A stretch of 53,198 bases of DNA. Origin: Verrucomicrobiota bacterium (GTDB lineage: Bacteria > Verrucomicrobiota > Verrucomicrobiia > Verrucomicrobiales > DEV007). How positions within the stretch are numbered: the stretch's first letter is position 1; the number at the start of each line of letters is the position of its first letter. The stretch spans positions 1 through 53,198 of the forward strand of contig PKCI01000041.1 of assembly GCA_002862135.1 (NCBI GenBank). The letters run 5' to 3'. The notes beneath the pieces were generated by a model. It did no database searches and had not been told where the DNA came from. It saw nothing but the letters and a program-made list of their open reading frames with translations. Shown here one piece after another: positions 1-7,704 of this stretch. The position numbers and the translations under genes were made by a program.

Positions 1-183
1 TTCGGTATGATCTGAGGTTTCCACGGGATGAGTGAATCGGCCACCATCGCCCCGACAGGCTTTGAACATCTGCTGGGACTCGCCAGCCAAGCGGCAGGTG
101 AGGATCTGGCGGCTTCTATTGATCTCCTCAAACTTAACTTCGGTTGTGTCGAGACGAAAGGAGTGAAGAAACTGGGGACTCAT
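1..183 (-). CDS. partial hypothetical protein, cut by the left edge
   Basis: A minus-strand reading frame starts with ATG at 183 and stays open to base 1, giving 61 codons. A GGGAG sequence sits about nine bases before the ATG and could be a ribosome binding site. The product is not recognised. A competing plus-strand frame (ATG at 28, stop at 201, 57 residues) overlaps it and has no visible ribosome binding site. Either, or neither, may be real; the minus frame is preferred only for its better start context. Confidence 0.3.
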   Translation of the reverse strand, partial: MSPQFLHSFRLDTTEVKFEEINRSRQILTCRLAGESQQMFKACRGDGGRFTHPVETSDHTE

Positions 184-246
184 GCTCAGTTACTCCCGTA
201 GAATACGCCTAATTTCCAGAGTGTCAGGGGGAGGAGGATCAAGGGA

Positions 247-293
247 TGCCAGCCTGGGTTGCCAGCCTGGGTTGCCAGCCTGGGTTGCCAGCC
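247..293. repeat. 13-bp tandem repeat, about 3.6 copies
   Basis: The unit TGCCAGCCTGGGT is repeated without mismatch three times and then partly (TGCCAGCC). It lies between the left-edge reading frame and the 3' end of the blh gene. Each unit contains the short inverted pair CCAG/CTGG. It lies in non-coding DNA and looks like a small variable-number repeat; no function is visible. Confidence 0.85.
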
Positions 294-380
294 AAATGGG
301 CTGGCGAGCGGAGTGAAATGACAGTGGACTGGCCGCTGCTAATGCTTGGCGTGATTATTCTTCGATAACCATTCCATGGC

Positions 381-1307
381 TCAGGCACGGGAGGACACGA
401 AGCGGGGATTCTTGGAACGTGAATCCTGGATCTGGAGGAGGATCGCGTGAGGTAGGGTGAAAGCAGAGACGAGGAGAAGATAGCTCGCGGTTAGACTGGC
501 TCCGGATGCTTCTGGAGAGTCGACTGAATAGAGATGACACCAGATAGGAACGAGAATCAGCGAGATTCCCGCGACAATGACCCAACGTGTGGGTTTTAAA
601 AAAAGCTCTCCTTCGACAGAGAAGCGTTCATAAAGATAACGCCAGCTGTGGACGGCGATGAAATAAGCGACAAGGAAGAGACTTGCGGGGAGGACGAAAG
701 CAAGGAAGGCGAGAAGGGCGGCCTCTCCCACGAAGATGAGACGGCGGTTCAATAGATGGAGCACACCTTCCAACAGAAGTGAGACAACGCCAGCCGTGAA
801 AAAGAATAATTGCCACTGTTGCCCGAAGAAAAATTGATGGGGAGAGGACTGCAGAACCATCGATTCCATGATCTGCGTCGCTCCCTGAAAGTCGGTGGCA
901 ATGGGAATGGAGACGATCCAGATCCCCCGAAGTGATCCAAGGTAAATCCGGCGAAAGTTCATTTTTTGCTCGATCCAGTAGGAGTCAGCAATCCCCCAGT
1001 GCCAAGCGGTCAGGGAGAGGAAAAGAAAAAGCGAAAAGACAGGAAAGCTCTGCCACAAGAAAAGGTAGGCTACTACGATGGAGAGGTAGAGGGCTATTTT
1101 CAGCCCGGCAGTAAGAGGATGCTGGCTCTGATCTCGAAGCCTCCAGACATCATAGGCTCCATGCGGCATCCCGATCAGTGCGAAGGAAGCGATCCATAGC
1201 CAATGGGATTCGATCCCCAAGGTGTAGGAAACGATAATCCCGGCCATCAAAGCGGCCGGAATTATCAGTGTTCCGTTTTTTTGAGTTGTTAAAGTAGATG
1301 CTCCCAT
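381..1307 (-). CDS. blh: Brp/Blh-type beta-carotene 15,15'-dioxygenase
   Basis: This 308-residue integral membrane protein matches the Brp/Blh family, which cleaves beta-carotene into two retinals in the membrane. The conserved histidines expected to hold the iron are visible in the family motifs MPHGAYD (His49), AWHWGIAD (His103), HSWRYL (His220) and FTLPHAI near residue 288. Hydrophobic segments run through the whole length. It starts 36 bases after the rhodopsin stop on the same strand, so the two form an operon in which this enzyme supplies the rhodopsin's chromophore. No carotenoid synthesis genes (crtE, crtB, crtI, crtY) are in the window, so beta-carotene must be made from elsewhere in the genome. 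The identification is firm. Confidence 0.95.
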   Translation of the reverse strand: MGASTLTTQKNGTLIIPAALMAGIIVSYTLGIESHWLWIASFALIGMPHGAYDVWRLRDQSQHPLTAGLKIALYLSIVVAYLFLWQSFPVFSLFLFLSLTAWHWGIADSYWIEQKMNFRRIYLGSLRGIWIVSIPIATDFQGATQIMESMVLQSSPHQFFFGQQWQLFFFTAGVVSLLLEGVLHLLNRRLIFVGEAALLAFLAFVLPASLFLVAYFIAVHSWRYLYERFSVEGELFLKPTRWVIVAGISLILVPIWCHLYSVDSPEASGASLTASYLLLVSAFTLPHAILLQIQDSRSKNPRFVSSRA

Positions 1308-1343
1308 TCTTTCGAAGGGATGAGCGGTTCCACTTGTTTGAAG

Positions 1344-2120
1344 TTAGCTGGCTTCGGCATCCATTTCTGCGAGACCTTGAGCGCCCGCAAAACAGACCAG
1401 ACCAAAACCGACCTTGTTGATGACATCGGCCACGTTGTAGCAGATTTCACGAATGCTCTCACCTTCAGCACCTCCGAGGCTCATAAGGAAACCAATCGGG
1501 TAAATACTCCAGCCAATGAGGATGTAAAGTCTCATGGTATTGGCAGAACGAGCGATCGGTGCGGGAGCTTCTTTGATCCGCTGCGAAACCGTGGTGTAAA
1601 GGGTGTAAACGATTAATCCCCAGGCGCCGACGGCAATTAGGTAATTGATCCACCATGCGGCTGATCCAACAGTACTTTCCTCGGCAATCCAGGAAAATAC
1701 GAGCATGATAATTGATGCCCCGACGAGGTTTCGCATAATGCCTTTACCCTTCTGGCCAAGGCGAAGGAGCAGTGGGAATTCAAGAACCAGGAGAGGCACG
1801 GTAATAAACCAGTCAATGTATCGGTAGGCAGTAGGGAAGGCTCCTATTTCCTTGCCCTCGATTCGGTTTCCGTCTGCATCAAAAAGGCTGGCAAGCCCTT
1901 CAACATAAATTCCAGACATTTTCACGTAGTGGAAACACGCCACTGCGCAGATGATGCCTGCAACCACATTAACGGATTGGTAGGCTTTGGGTAGTTTTGG
2001 GATCGTTAACCAGAAGAAGATGGCTCCGGCTCCCATGGCTACGATGCCGACCCAGAACAGGTACATCGTGATTCCTTCAATAGATAAGCCCGCTTCGAGG
2101 GCTCGCATTGTTTCACTCAT
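1344..2120 (-). CDS. proton-pumping rhodopsin, proteorhodopsin-like, green type
   Basis: A seven-helix microbial rhodopsin of 258 residues that should pump protons outward in light. In helix C the motif shows Asp103, Thr107 and Glu114, the DTE set of proton pumps (proteorhodopsin D97/T101/E108). Arg100 and His64 also match conserved proteorhodopsin positions. Leu111 corresponds to proteorhodopsin residue 105, where Leu gives green and Gln blue absorption. Lys236 in the helix G motif ADVINKVGFG is the retinal Schiff-base lysine, with Asp232 as second counterion. Trp167 aligns with retinal-pocket Trp159; seven residues earlier is Tyr160, a bulky residue where carotenoid-antenna rhodopsins have Gly. 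The tuning and antenna statements rest on hand alignment. It is the first gene of the operon with blh. No clear Shine-Dalgarno sequence precedes the ATG; a TATAAA lies shortly upstream. Confidence 0.95.
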   Translation of the reverse strand: MSETMRALEAGLSIEGITMYLFWVGIVAMGAGAIFFWLTIPKLPKAYQSVNVVAGIICAVACFHYVKMSGIYVEGLASLFDADGNRIEGKEIGAFPTAYRYIDWFITVPLLVLEFPLLLRLGQKGKGIMRNLVGASIIMLVFSWIAEESTVGSAAWWINYLIAVGAWGLIVYTLYTTVSQRIKEAPAPIARSANTMRLYILIGWSIYPIGFLMSLGGAEGESIREICYNVADVINKVGFGLVCFAGAQGLAEMDAEAS

Positions 2121-2452
2121 TTTATTTTTTGGTTGGGTTTATAACGCCTCGTGAAAGCAAGCCCCTATGCTGGCGGGTGAACCGACAGGGAGTTAGCCAA
2201 AACAAAGCGACGAAAAGATTACGGCGCTCGGTGGCAGTAAGTAAATTTTTATTCACCCCCCCATCAGGGGGATGAATGAAGGCAATCGCATGGCACCGCT
2301 AACAAAAAGACGGAGTGGGCCCGGGGGTCCTGTGCTGAGACGTTTCCGGGTAGGTCCCTTCCGCTGAGCCAATCCACACAAACCGATGGAACCACTGGAT
2401 CAGAATCTGACCCGAAACGACATGGCCCCGCTACCGTCGCCTCTCGCCAAAC
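2121..2452. other. 332-bp intergenic region upstream of the rhodopsin operon
   Basis: This stretch separates the rhodopsin start from the stop of the sulfotransferase, both on the minus strand. It should hold the promoter of the light-harvesting operon. A TATAAA on the minus strand close to the rhodopsin ATG is a possible -10 element, but no convincing -35 partner is seen at 16-18 bases. It also contains the hairpin at 2251-2277. No tRNA-like or protein-coding sequence was found. Confidence 0.6.
2251..2277 (-). terminator. strong inverted repeat, possible terminator of the sulfotransferase gene
   Basis: Read on the minus strand, the arms ATTCATCCCCC and GGGGGGTGAAT pair over 11 positions with a single G-U wobble and a five-base loop; AAAAATTT follows instead of a clean U-run. 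On the plus strand the wobble becomes a C-A mismatch, so the minus orientation is favoured. It lies about 175 bases after the sulfotransferase stop. It may be a terminator, or an operator for the rhodopsin operon. Confidence 0.45.
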
Positions 2453-3604
2453 TTAGGCTACTTCAATAGTGTCCGGTTGCGAATAACCCCACTCTTTGAG
2501 AGCGAAGCTCCATTCATCGTGAATTCGATCGACCTGGGCTCTTGTCAGGCGATAACGGTTGCGGCGATAGTTCAGATTTTGTTCGACGTATCGCCTAATC
2601 GACTTCAGTGAGCTGTCTTTATTGCGGAAATCAAAGTAATCGAAGAATCGGCCGATTTCACGGGCAGGATCAGCGAGGATCGTTTCGTAGGAGGTTTCGA
2701 GGAGGCGATCGCCGATAATGTGGCGTTGGGCGAGATAACCCTCCATGACCCGCCGGTATTTGTAGAAAACCATTTCTTCCAGATCGATCTTATCGAAATC
2801 CTGCCAGGCAAAGGCATTGAAGAGGCGAGGGTAGTGATGAAGCATCGATGCAAACACATCAAACGGATTGCGCACAATGTGAATAAAGCGAGCGCCCTTA
2901 AATAAGCGGTTGAGTATTTCGATACGAGCGGTCGACGCGGGATTTTTTAGTAGAAGGGGTTTGTCCTTTCCGGCGATAGAGAGTTTGCGAACAAGAAGAC
3001 GGTAGGCGTCTTCGAATTTGATTCGCTCTTCGTCGGAAACACCCTCCATAAAAATTGAACGTTTGAAGTGTGTTTTCATATTCTGGGGATAATAGAACAC
3101 GTTGTAGTAGCAGAGCTGATTCATATTACCCAACGCCATTTCTTCCTCCTGAGGTTCCTTCAGGCCCATTTTCACGGCATCCATTCCCCGGTCTTTTGGT
3201 ATGGCAAGCGACATCGCGGCACGACCGATAAAACGAGTCGGGTTGAGAAGGTTGTGGGGCATCGCTGTCTGTCCAAAGTCGATCGTTGCGAACTGGCGGG
3301 AGGAAGCGATCAGGTTGTGAAGATGGGTCGTACCACTGCGCCAGTGACCAATCAGAAAAGTGGGTGGGTGAGGTAGTTGATAGTTCTCCACCTTTTTGGA
3401 GAAAATCAGCCTTTCCATCTTTGTGAACGGATGGCGTGCCAGGACGGCGAGGCGGCTTTTTGCACGCTGTGCGGCTGTTCTCTGGCTAAAACCACTATGC
3501 GAGGAAAGATGCGCTTGAAAGTTCTCCCAATCACAGCCTGCAAGAGGGTGGAAAATAGGAGGGGGCTTTTCCATCGCCTGCTCAATGGTCCAGCGCGCTT
3601 TCAT
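2453..3604 (-). CDS. PAPS-dependent sulfotransferase family protein
   Basis: A 383-residue cytoplasmic protein of the sulfotransferase superfamily, which moves a sulfuryl group from 3'-phosphoadenylylsulfate to a hydroxyl or amino group. The 5'-phosphosulfate loop is seen as GHWRSGTTHLHNL at residues 86-98. The 3'-phosphate site follows near residue 240 as FIHIVRNPFDVFAS, with the usual Arg and Ser. There is no signal peptide or membrane segment. The length suits the bacterial Sulfotransfer_3-type group. The acceptor cannot be told from the sequence. It stands alone, and no polysaccharide synthesis genes flank it. Confidence 0.88.
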   Translation of the reverse strand: MKARWTIEQAMEKPPPIFHPLAGCDWENFQAHLSSHSGFSQRTAAQRAKSRLAVLARHPFTKMERLIFSKKVENYQLPHPPTFLIGHWRSGTTHLHNLIASSRQFATIDFGQTAMPHNLLNPTRFIGRAAMSLAIPKDRGMDAVKMGLKEPQEEEMALGNMNQLCYYNVFYYPQNMKTHFKRSIFMEGVSDEERIKFEDAYRLLVRKLSIAGKDKPLLLKNPASTARIEILNRLFKGARFIHIVRNPFDVFASMLHHYPRLFNAFAWQDFDKIDLEEMVFYKYRRVMEGYLAQRHIIGDRLLETSYETILADPAREIGRFFDYFDFRNKDSSLKSIRRYVEQNLNYRRNRYRLTRAQVDRIHDEWSFALKEWGYSQPDTIEVA

Positions 3605-3882
3605 GAGGCTTCGATGCTCGGGTAAGGATAGGGTGGAAGCTAAAGATTTTCAATCATGCTCTGTTGCCAGGTGAGAGTCAGGGGGGCGAGAGAATCGTTC
3701 GAAAGAGGGCACCAATCACACTTTTTTCGTCCGGGCCAGGGAAAGCAGGTTTTTGGTAAAGCTTGCTCTCTGCCAGCCCGCAATGTAGTTCAACAGTGCG
3801 GGTCGGCAGCCGGGGGATTTTACTGTCGATCACCTCAGTCGAGGTTTCTGTGGCAGCCGCTTCGTTATTATTTCCGGCGGCT
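3605..3882. other. 278-bp intergenic region with short hairpins
   Basis: No gene was found here. Two short stems are visible: CCCGCA pairing with TGCGGG around 3778-3805, and AGCCGC pairing with GCGGCT across 3855-3885, which touches the stop of the lysine-rich protein gene and could end its transcript, although no U-run follows. The promoter of the sulfotransferase gene should lie at the left end. Confidence 0.4.
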
Positions 3883-4179
3883 TTAGTGGGTTACGTAGCC
3901 GTCGCCCACCGGGCAGTGAAGCTGATGAGCGATAGCGTTGGCTAATCCGCCTGTTGGTCCCTTCACCTTCAGTTTATGTTTGCCATTGGCTTTGTTTTTG
4001 ATCTTTGCTTTGCCGCCGATGGTCTTAACCTTTACTTTGTGTGGTTTGACCTTCATTTTTTTTACAATAGGCGCGTGATAGGCTTCAGCGCTGATTGGGA
4101 CGCCAAATGAAAGCCCGAGGAGGGCAGTGATCGTGGCGAGTTGAACGATTGAATGTTTCTTCTGGCTTGGAGGTTTCAT
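3883..4179 (-). CDS. small exported lysine-rich protein of unknown function
   Basis: From the ATG at 4179 the product has 98 residues. It opens with MKPPSQKKHS, a basic start, then a hydrophobic stretch (VQLATITALLGLSFGVPISAEA), a typical Sec signal peptide. The mature part is very basic, with alternating Lys-Val and Lys-Ile patterns (KVKPHKVKVKTIGGKAKIKNK), then a glycine-rich turn and a final segment with a single Cys. The frame is also open upstream to 4347 (154 residues), but that start would bury the signal peptide. Such a basic, secreted peptide could bind nucleic acid, anionic glycan or membrane; this is a guess. It is divergent from the kinase-like gene to its right. Confidence 0.55.
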   Translation of the reverse strand: MKPPSQKKHSIVQLATITALLGLSFGVPISAEAYHAPIVKKMKVKPHKVKVKTIGGKAKIKNKANGKHKLKVKGPTGGLANAIAHQLHCPVGDGYVTH

Positions 4180-4508
4180 GGATTGATCTGAGTGATGAGC
4201 GCACTGCTCATTGAGAAAGACGAGGGTGACAGGGTTGTTATGCAGAAAAGCATTTCTCTTTTCAGAATCTTTCCGAATCGGCTTCCCCAATAGATTACGG
4301 GTAAAGACGGAGCCTTTATGGGATGCCATATGAGCCATCATTTTCACATTTCAACGGGTGACAGGAATTTATGAAATGATACGCTTGACACGATTTTTGA
4401 ATATTACCGCCTTTTCACCCTTTCTGAATTTATAATGTGCTTATGTTAGTATTATTTGGAGGGCGTCAATGTTATCAATTAATGAGAGTGTTAAGCTGCA
4501 ACAGCGAG
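4180..4508. promoter_or_regulatory. divergent intergenic region with a TATAAT box
   Basis: This region lies between the divergent lysine-rich protein and the kinase-like gene. On the plus strand a perfect TATAAT is at 4431-4436 and a TTGACA at 4385-4390, but the two are about 40 bases apart, so they are not one sigma-70 promoter. If TATAAT is a real -10 box, transcription would begin near 4443. This would exclude the upstream ATG at 4437 as the start of the following gene and favour the ATG at 4509. Confidence 0.35.
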
Positions 4509-6923
4509 ATGAAAACGGAGCACTTTCCTTCAGTCCTCGGGGTGTCCAGGTATGTGCCCCTGTTAGCCATCATTTGCTTGTTGATCTCAGGTGGTTGGGG
4601 AATGGGCGATGACCATCCCGCCACATTACCGCTGGGGAGTTTTACAGAACCGTTGGCGTCTACGATTGATTTTCCGACCTTCAATCCCGGGGAAGGTGAA
4701 AGCACTGACCGGAATCTAGGAGAGATTCTCTCGCTTTTTGATGAGTTCCTAAAAGCTCAGCAGATTTCCCCGGATGGCACGCCGGAAGACTTGGAAAGAC
4801 TCTATCGTTTGATCAGTCGCGATTACTCTCTGGCGACTGAAAGGGAAGATTTTTACGATGACCTCTATGATGAACTTGACGACGAATCTGACAAGTTGGC
4901 GGAAGAAATCGAGGACTGGGAGGAGGATCAGGGTGATGATGTCAATCAGCAGACCGCTCACATAAAAGAGAAGCGAGAGCCTGACCTCAATGCCTATCTG
5001 AATTTACGGGCCGAGGCTGAATCTCTCAAGGCTCAACGAAACCGGTATCGGGACTATATCAATTTTGAAAAACCGACCCTTGCCCTGCTGGCCGAGGCGC
5101 GTCTTCGCCCGGGAGACCAGCGACTTCGTCAGGAGGCCTGCCATGTGGCGATTCGGAACTTATATGCACTCTTTGCTGATCAGTTCCTTGGAAAAAAAGA
5201 TTTCGATCCTAATGAGCGGAATCGACGTGAGAAAATGCTTGTTATCAAAGCATTTCTCTTCAGAGCACAACGCAACCGGACGAGGTTTTACGATGATCGT
5301 GAAAAGGGAGTTTTGGTAGGACCGTGGGGTGCAGGGCGCGAGGCTACCAACCTTGTCGACCCGAGCCAAACAGATCGCTTCGTTAGTCCTGAAATCCTAG
5401 CCAAACTTTCCCATGAGGAGGTATCACGGCTCGACATTTCTCCCTCTAACCCGATGTGGCACACTCACGAAGCGATGAGAAAACGCCCCGACACTTGGAC
5501 CGAAATTGAACGATGGGTGGAGAGGAAGGTCACTGAAGAGCTTCTAAGTAAAAAAGGATTTCGCGAAGACTTTCCGGATTTCAGCTACAGTCTTCGCGCT
5601 GCCCGTCGTGTTCTGTTTTGGGATGATATCAAGGTCACAGCGACTTCACCCAAAGCGGATGCCCATGACGCATTCGGGCAGGAATGGAAGCTGAAATGGG
5701 GGGAGGAGTCCATCGTCGAACCCGTTGCCAACCGGCTGCGCCTTCTTGCGGGCTCCCGTTTTGCTGACCTATGCTACGCGGATATTGGCGGTAGCTCACA
5801 TCTGCTGATTCTCCCCTCTCGATTGCAGCGTTCGATGAACCCGAATAAGGTCATGCCCCTGACAAAAAGTGAATTTCTCCGGGAGATGAAAAATTCGCGT
5901 TATAACTTCAATGCAGAACCCTTTATTCATTCTTCTGGAGTGATTACGGAGGATAATGCGGACCAAATTCTGGCCGGGCTTCCTTCGGAGGCGAAGAAGC
6001 CCTATCGAAAATCACGGTTGATTGGTCGCACCTGGATTCGTTTCCGTGAGTCAATGGTCGAGGCAAAGCATGATGTCATCAATGCTGGAGGACCTGTCTC
6101 AACAAACTCGATTGTGGCATCTCGTGACCGCGCCCTCAGGCAGGCGATGGTCGTGTCATTCTGGATGGCTGATGTGGATGTGAAAGAAGATAACCACCGT
6201 GCTGTTTGGATGAAAAATTTCAATGGTCGTGGCGGGAATCAATACCTTGAGTACTTTCATGATCCGGGAAGTTCGCTTGGCGGCGTGCGGCGATCCGGAG
6301 AGGTCAACCAGCTCGATTATCGATACGGTACTGGAGGCTTTCTCTGGACCGACTCGGGGGGAATGTCTCTTTATTCCAATTCGTTTCAGCTATACCGGCC
6401 CGGGGCCTGGGATTTTACGACGTTTGCTGATCAACTTTCCGGGGTGCGCCATCTCGCTCGCCTTACCAAGGCAGAGATCCGTGAAGCAGTATCTTATGGC
6501 GGTATGCCGGATTTTTATCAGGAGAGTCTCGCTTGGCGCCTGATCAAACGACGTGACCTGCTTGCCAAGGTTTACAATGTCACTTTGTGTGACGGGCGAG
6601 CTGGTGAAGCGCCTACGATCGCGGTTCCGCTCACCTCACGTTCCGACCGCATCGCGGCAGCGGCAGCCTATCAAGTTCCGCTCTCGGAGATAGAGAATGA
6701 CTTGATGCGGGCAGGTCTACTGGACAAGTCGCATCCCGGTGGTGAAACGAAAGAAACCTTTGTTGATGTTCTTGCCCTTAGGGCAACCATTCGCCCCTAT
6801 GAGAAAACCGTTCTCTCGGGTATCATCCGTGATTATCGACATCCTTCCGGCCTTGTGAAGCGGATGAATCGATTCAATGACGGAGAGCCGTTTCTCAGCC
6901 AAAGATATCAATCGTCCAAATGA
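4509..6923 (+). CDS. exported or membrane-anchored atypical protein-kinase-like protein
   Basis: An 804-residue protein from the ATG at 4509; the frame is open to 4437. A hydrophobic segment at residues 15-30 is a signal peptide or anchor. A very acidic helical region follows (about 111-146). The second half carries kinase-fold landmarks: WKLKWGEE at 393-400 resembles the beta-3 Lys strand, with Glu404 as a possible helix C partner; DVKEDN at 557-562 fits the catalytic loop pattern D-x-K-x-x-N exactly; and HDPGSSLG (Asp585, Gly587) sits where DFG would be. From memory, a group of uncharacterised exported bacterial proteins shares this WxVKxGxE ... DFGxSLG ... RRD layout. Its stop overlaps the next ATG (ATGA), so the two are translationally coupled. 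The kinase reading is an inference; no known function is assigned. Confidence 0.6.
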   Translation: MKTEHFPSVLGVSRYVPLLAIICLLISGGWGMGDDHPATLPLGSFTEPLASTIDFPTFNPGEGESTDRNLGEILSLFDEFLKAQQISPDGTPEDLERLYRLISRDYSLATEREDFYDDLYDELDDESDKLAEEIEDWEEDQGDDVNQQTAHIKEKREPDLNAYLNLRAEAESLKAQRNRYRDYINFEKPTLALLAEARLRPGDQRLRQEACHVAIRNLYALFADQFLGKKDFDPNERNRREKMLVIKAFLFRAQRNRTRFYDDREKGVLVGPWGAGREATNLVDPSQTDRFVSPEILAKLSHEEVSRLDISPSNPMWHTHEAMRKRPDTWTEIERWVERKVTEELLSKKGFREDFPDFSYSLRAARRVLFWDDIKVTATSPKADAHDAFGQEWKLKWGEESIVEPVANRLRLLAGSRFADLCYADIGGSSHLLILPSRLQRSMNPNKVMPLTKSEFLREMKNSRYNFNAEPFIHSSGVITEDNADQILAGLPSEAKKPYRKSRLIGRTWIRFRESMVEAKHDVINAGGPVSTNSIVASRDRALRQAMVVSFWMADVDVKEDNHRAVWMKNFNGRGGNQYLEYFHDPGSSLGGVRRSGEVNQLDYRYGTGGFLWTDSGGMSLYSNSFQLYRPGAWDFTTFADQLSGVRHLARLTKAEIREAVSYGGMPDFYQESLAWRLIKRRDLLAKVYNVTLCDGRAGEAPTIAVPLTSRSDRIAAAAAYQVPLSEIENDLMRAGLLDKSHPGGETKETFVDVLALRATIRPYEKTVLSGIIRDYRHPSGLVKRMNRFNDGEPFLSQRYQSSK

Positions 6924-7567
6924 ACACTGACCCCGAAGGTAAATCACAAAAAGAAGACCCACTCTCGAAGAATTCCTTGAGTTCAGTTGCGAAGGTGAAA
7001 AAAATGAAAAAGCTGGGTTCAAACCGGGGTGTCGAAACGATGTTTCGAAATACTTACCGGGTTCATGTGGAACTGAGTGCTATGGCCGACAATAAGGCAA
7101 ATTTTCTCATTTCAGTGAACAGTATCATTCTTATCCTCGCAGCGGCCCACGGGAAAGAGGTGGTGACCGATCGATTGCTTCTCTTTCCAGCTGCGGTTGT
7201 GATTGGCAGTTGTGTCGGGTCAATGATCTTCGCAGCAATCGTAGCGAGACCACGGGTTACCAGTCGAAAGAAAAGAGAGCAGCAAAAACACAAGATGGAG
7301 ACTTCACCTAATCTGCTCTTTTTCGGTGGATTCGCTCGAATTGAGAAGGATGACTACCTTGAAAGGATGGAAGACCTCATCGTCAGGTCTGAAGCGATCT
7401 ACCCAACCATGACCGCTGATATTTACGATATGGGGAAAGTGTTAGAAAGGAAATTCGAGCGGCTTCAGACGGCTTATGGGTATCTGCTCTACGGCCTCCC
7501 TGCGGGGCTTGTCCTGTTTTTAATTCTCCAGGCAATTCTCAGGTTAGCCGATAAGGGCGTGGTATAA
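6920..7567 (+). CDS. Pycsar effector (DUF5706/PycTM)-family membrane protein
   Basis: A 215-residue protein. Residues 1-35 are charged and polar. Then comes the family signature around 41-70 (FRNTYRVHVELSAMADNKAN followed by FLISVNSII), a hydrophobic helix at about 62-76, another at 86-108, a cytosolic part with NLLFFGGF at 131-138 and DIYDMGKVLERKFERL, and a last helix at 186-206. This is the layout of the Pycsar effector domain (PF18967), whose defence members disturb the membrane when cCMP or cUMP is made. The family match is strong by eye, but no uridylate/cytidylate cyclase lies beside it. Its ATG overlaps the stop of the kinase-like gene, which implies a shared function. It may respond to a different signal. 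Confidence 0.8.
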   Translation: MNTDPEGKSQKEDPLSKNSLSSVAKVKKMKKLGSNRGVETMFRNTYRVHVELSAMADNKANFLISVNSIILILAAAHGKEVVTDRLLLFPAAVVIGSCVGSMIFAAIVARPRVTSRKKREQQKHKMETSPNLLFFGGFARIEKDDYLERMEDLIVRSEAIYPTMTADIYDMGKVLERKFERLQTAYGYLLYGLPAGLVLFLILQAILRLADKGVV

Positions 7568-7672
7568 GTAAGGGGACCTGAGAATTAGACGTCCTTCAGG
7601 ATTGAAAATTCTGGATTTTCACAAAGAACAACCCGCGAATGGTGGGACTTTAGGGCTGCTCTTCAGGGAAAA

Positions 7673-7686
7673 GAAACCCCCGTTTC
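7673..7686 (-). terminator. possible short terminator after the helicase gene
   Basis: On the minus strand GAAAC and GTTTC pair around a four-base loop of G and are followed by TTTT, about 20 bases after the helicase stop. The stem is only five pairs, so the call is weak. Confidence 0.3.
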
Positions 7687-7704
7687 CCGCCCTTTGTGCC
7701 GTAA

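Noticed and set aside
28-201. 57-residue plus-strand frame at the left edge
   Set aside because: No ribosome binding site and no recognisable product; it overlaps the slightly better minus-strand frame, but neither is firm.
2121-2452. tRNA or small RNA gene before the rhodopsin operon
   Set aside because: No T-loop (GTTCRANNC) or acceptor pairing was seen; only the hairpin at 2251-2277 stands out.
4437-4508. Upstream ATG start for the kinase-like protein
   Set aside because: A TATAAT box at 4431-4436 sits directly before it, so a transcript would begin at or after this ATG; the signal-like segment also fits better behind the ATG at 4509.
6920-7567. Complete Pycsar defence system
   Set aside because: The effector-family protein is present, but no cyclase of the PycC type with its catalytic Asp pair was found on either side; calling it Pycsar would overstate the evidence.
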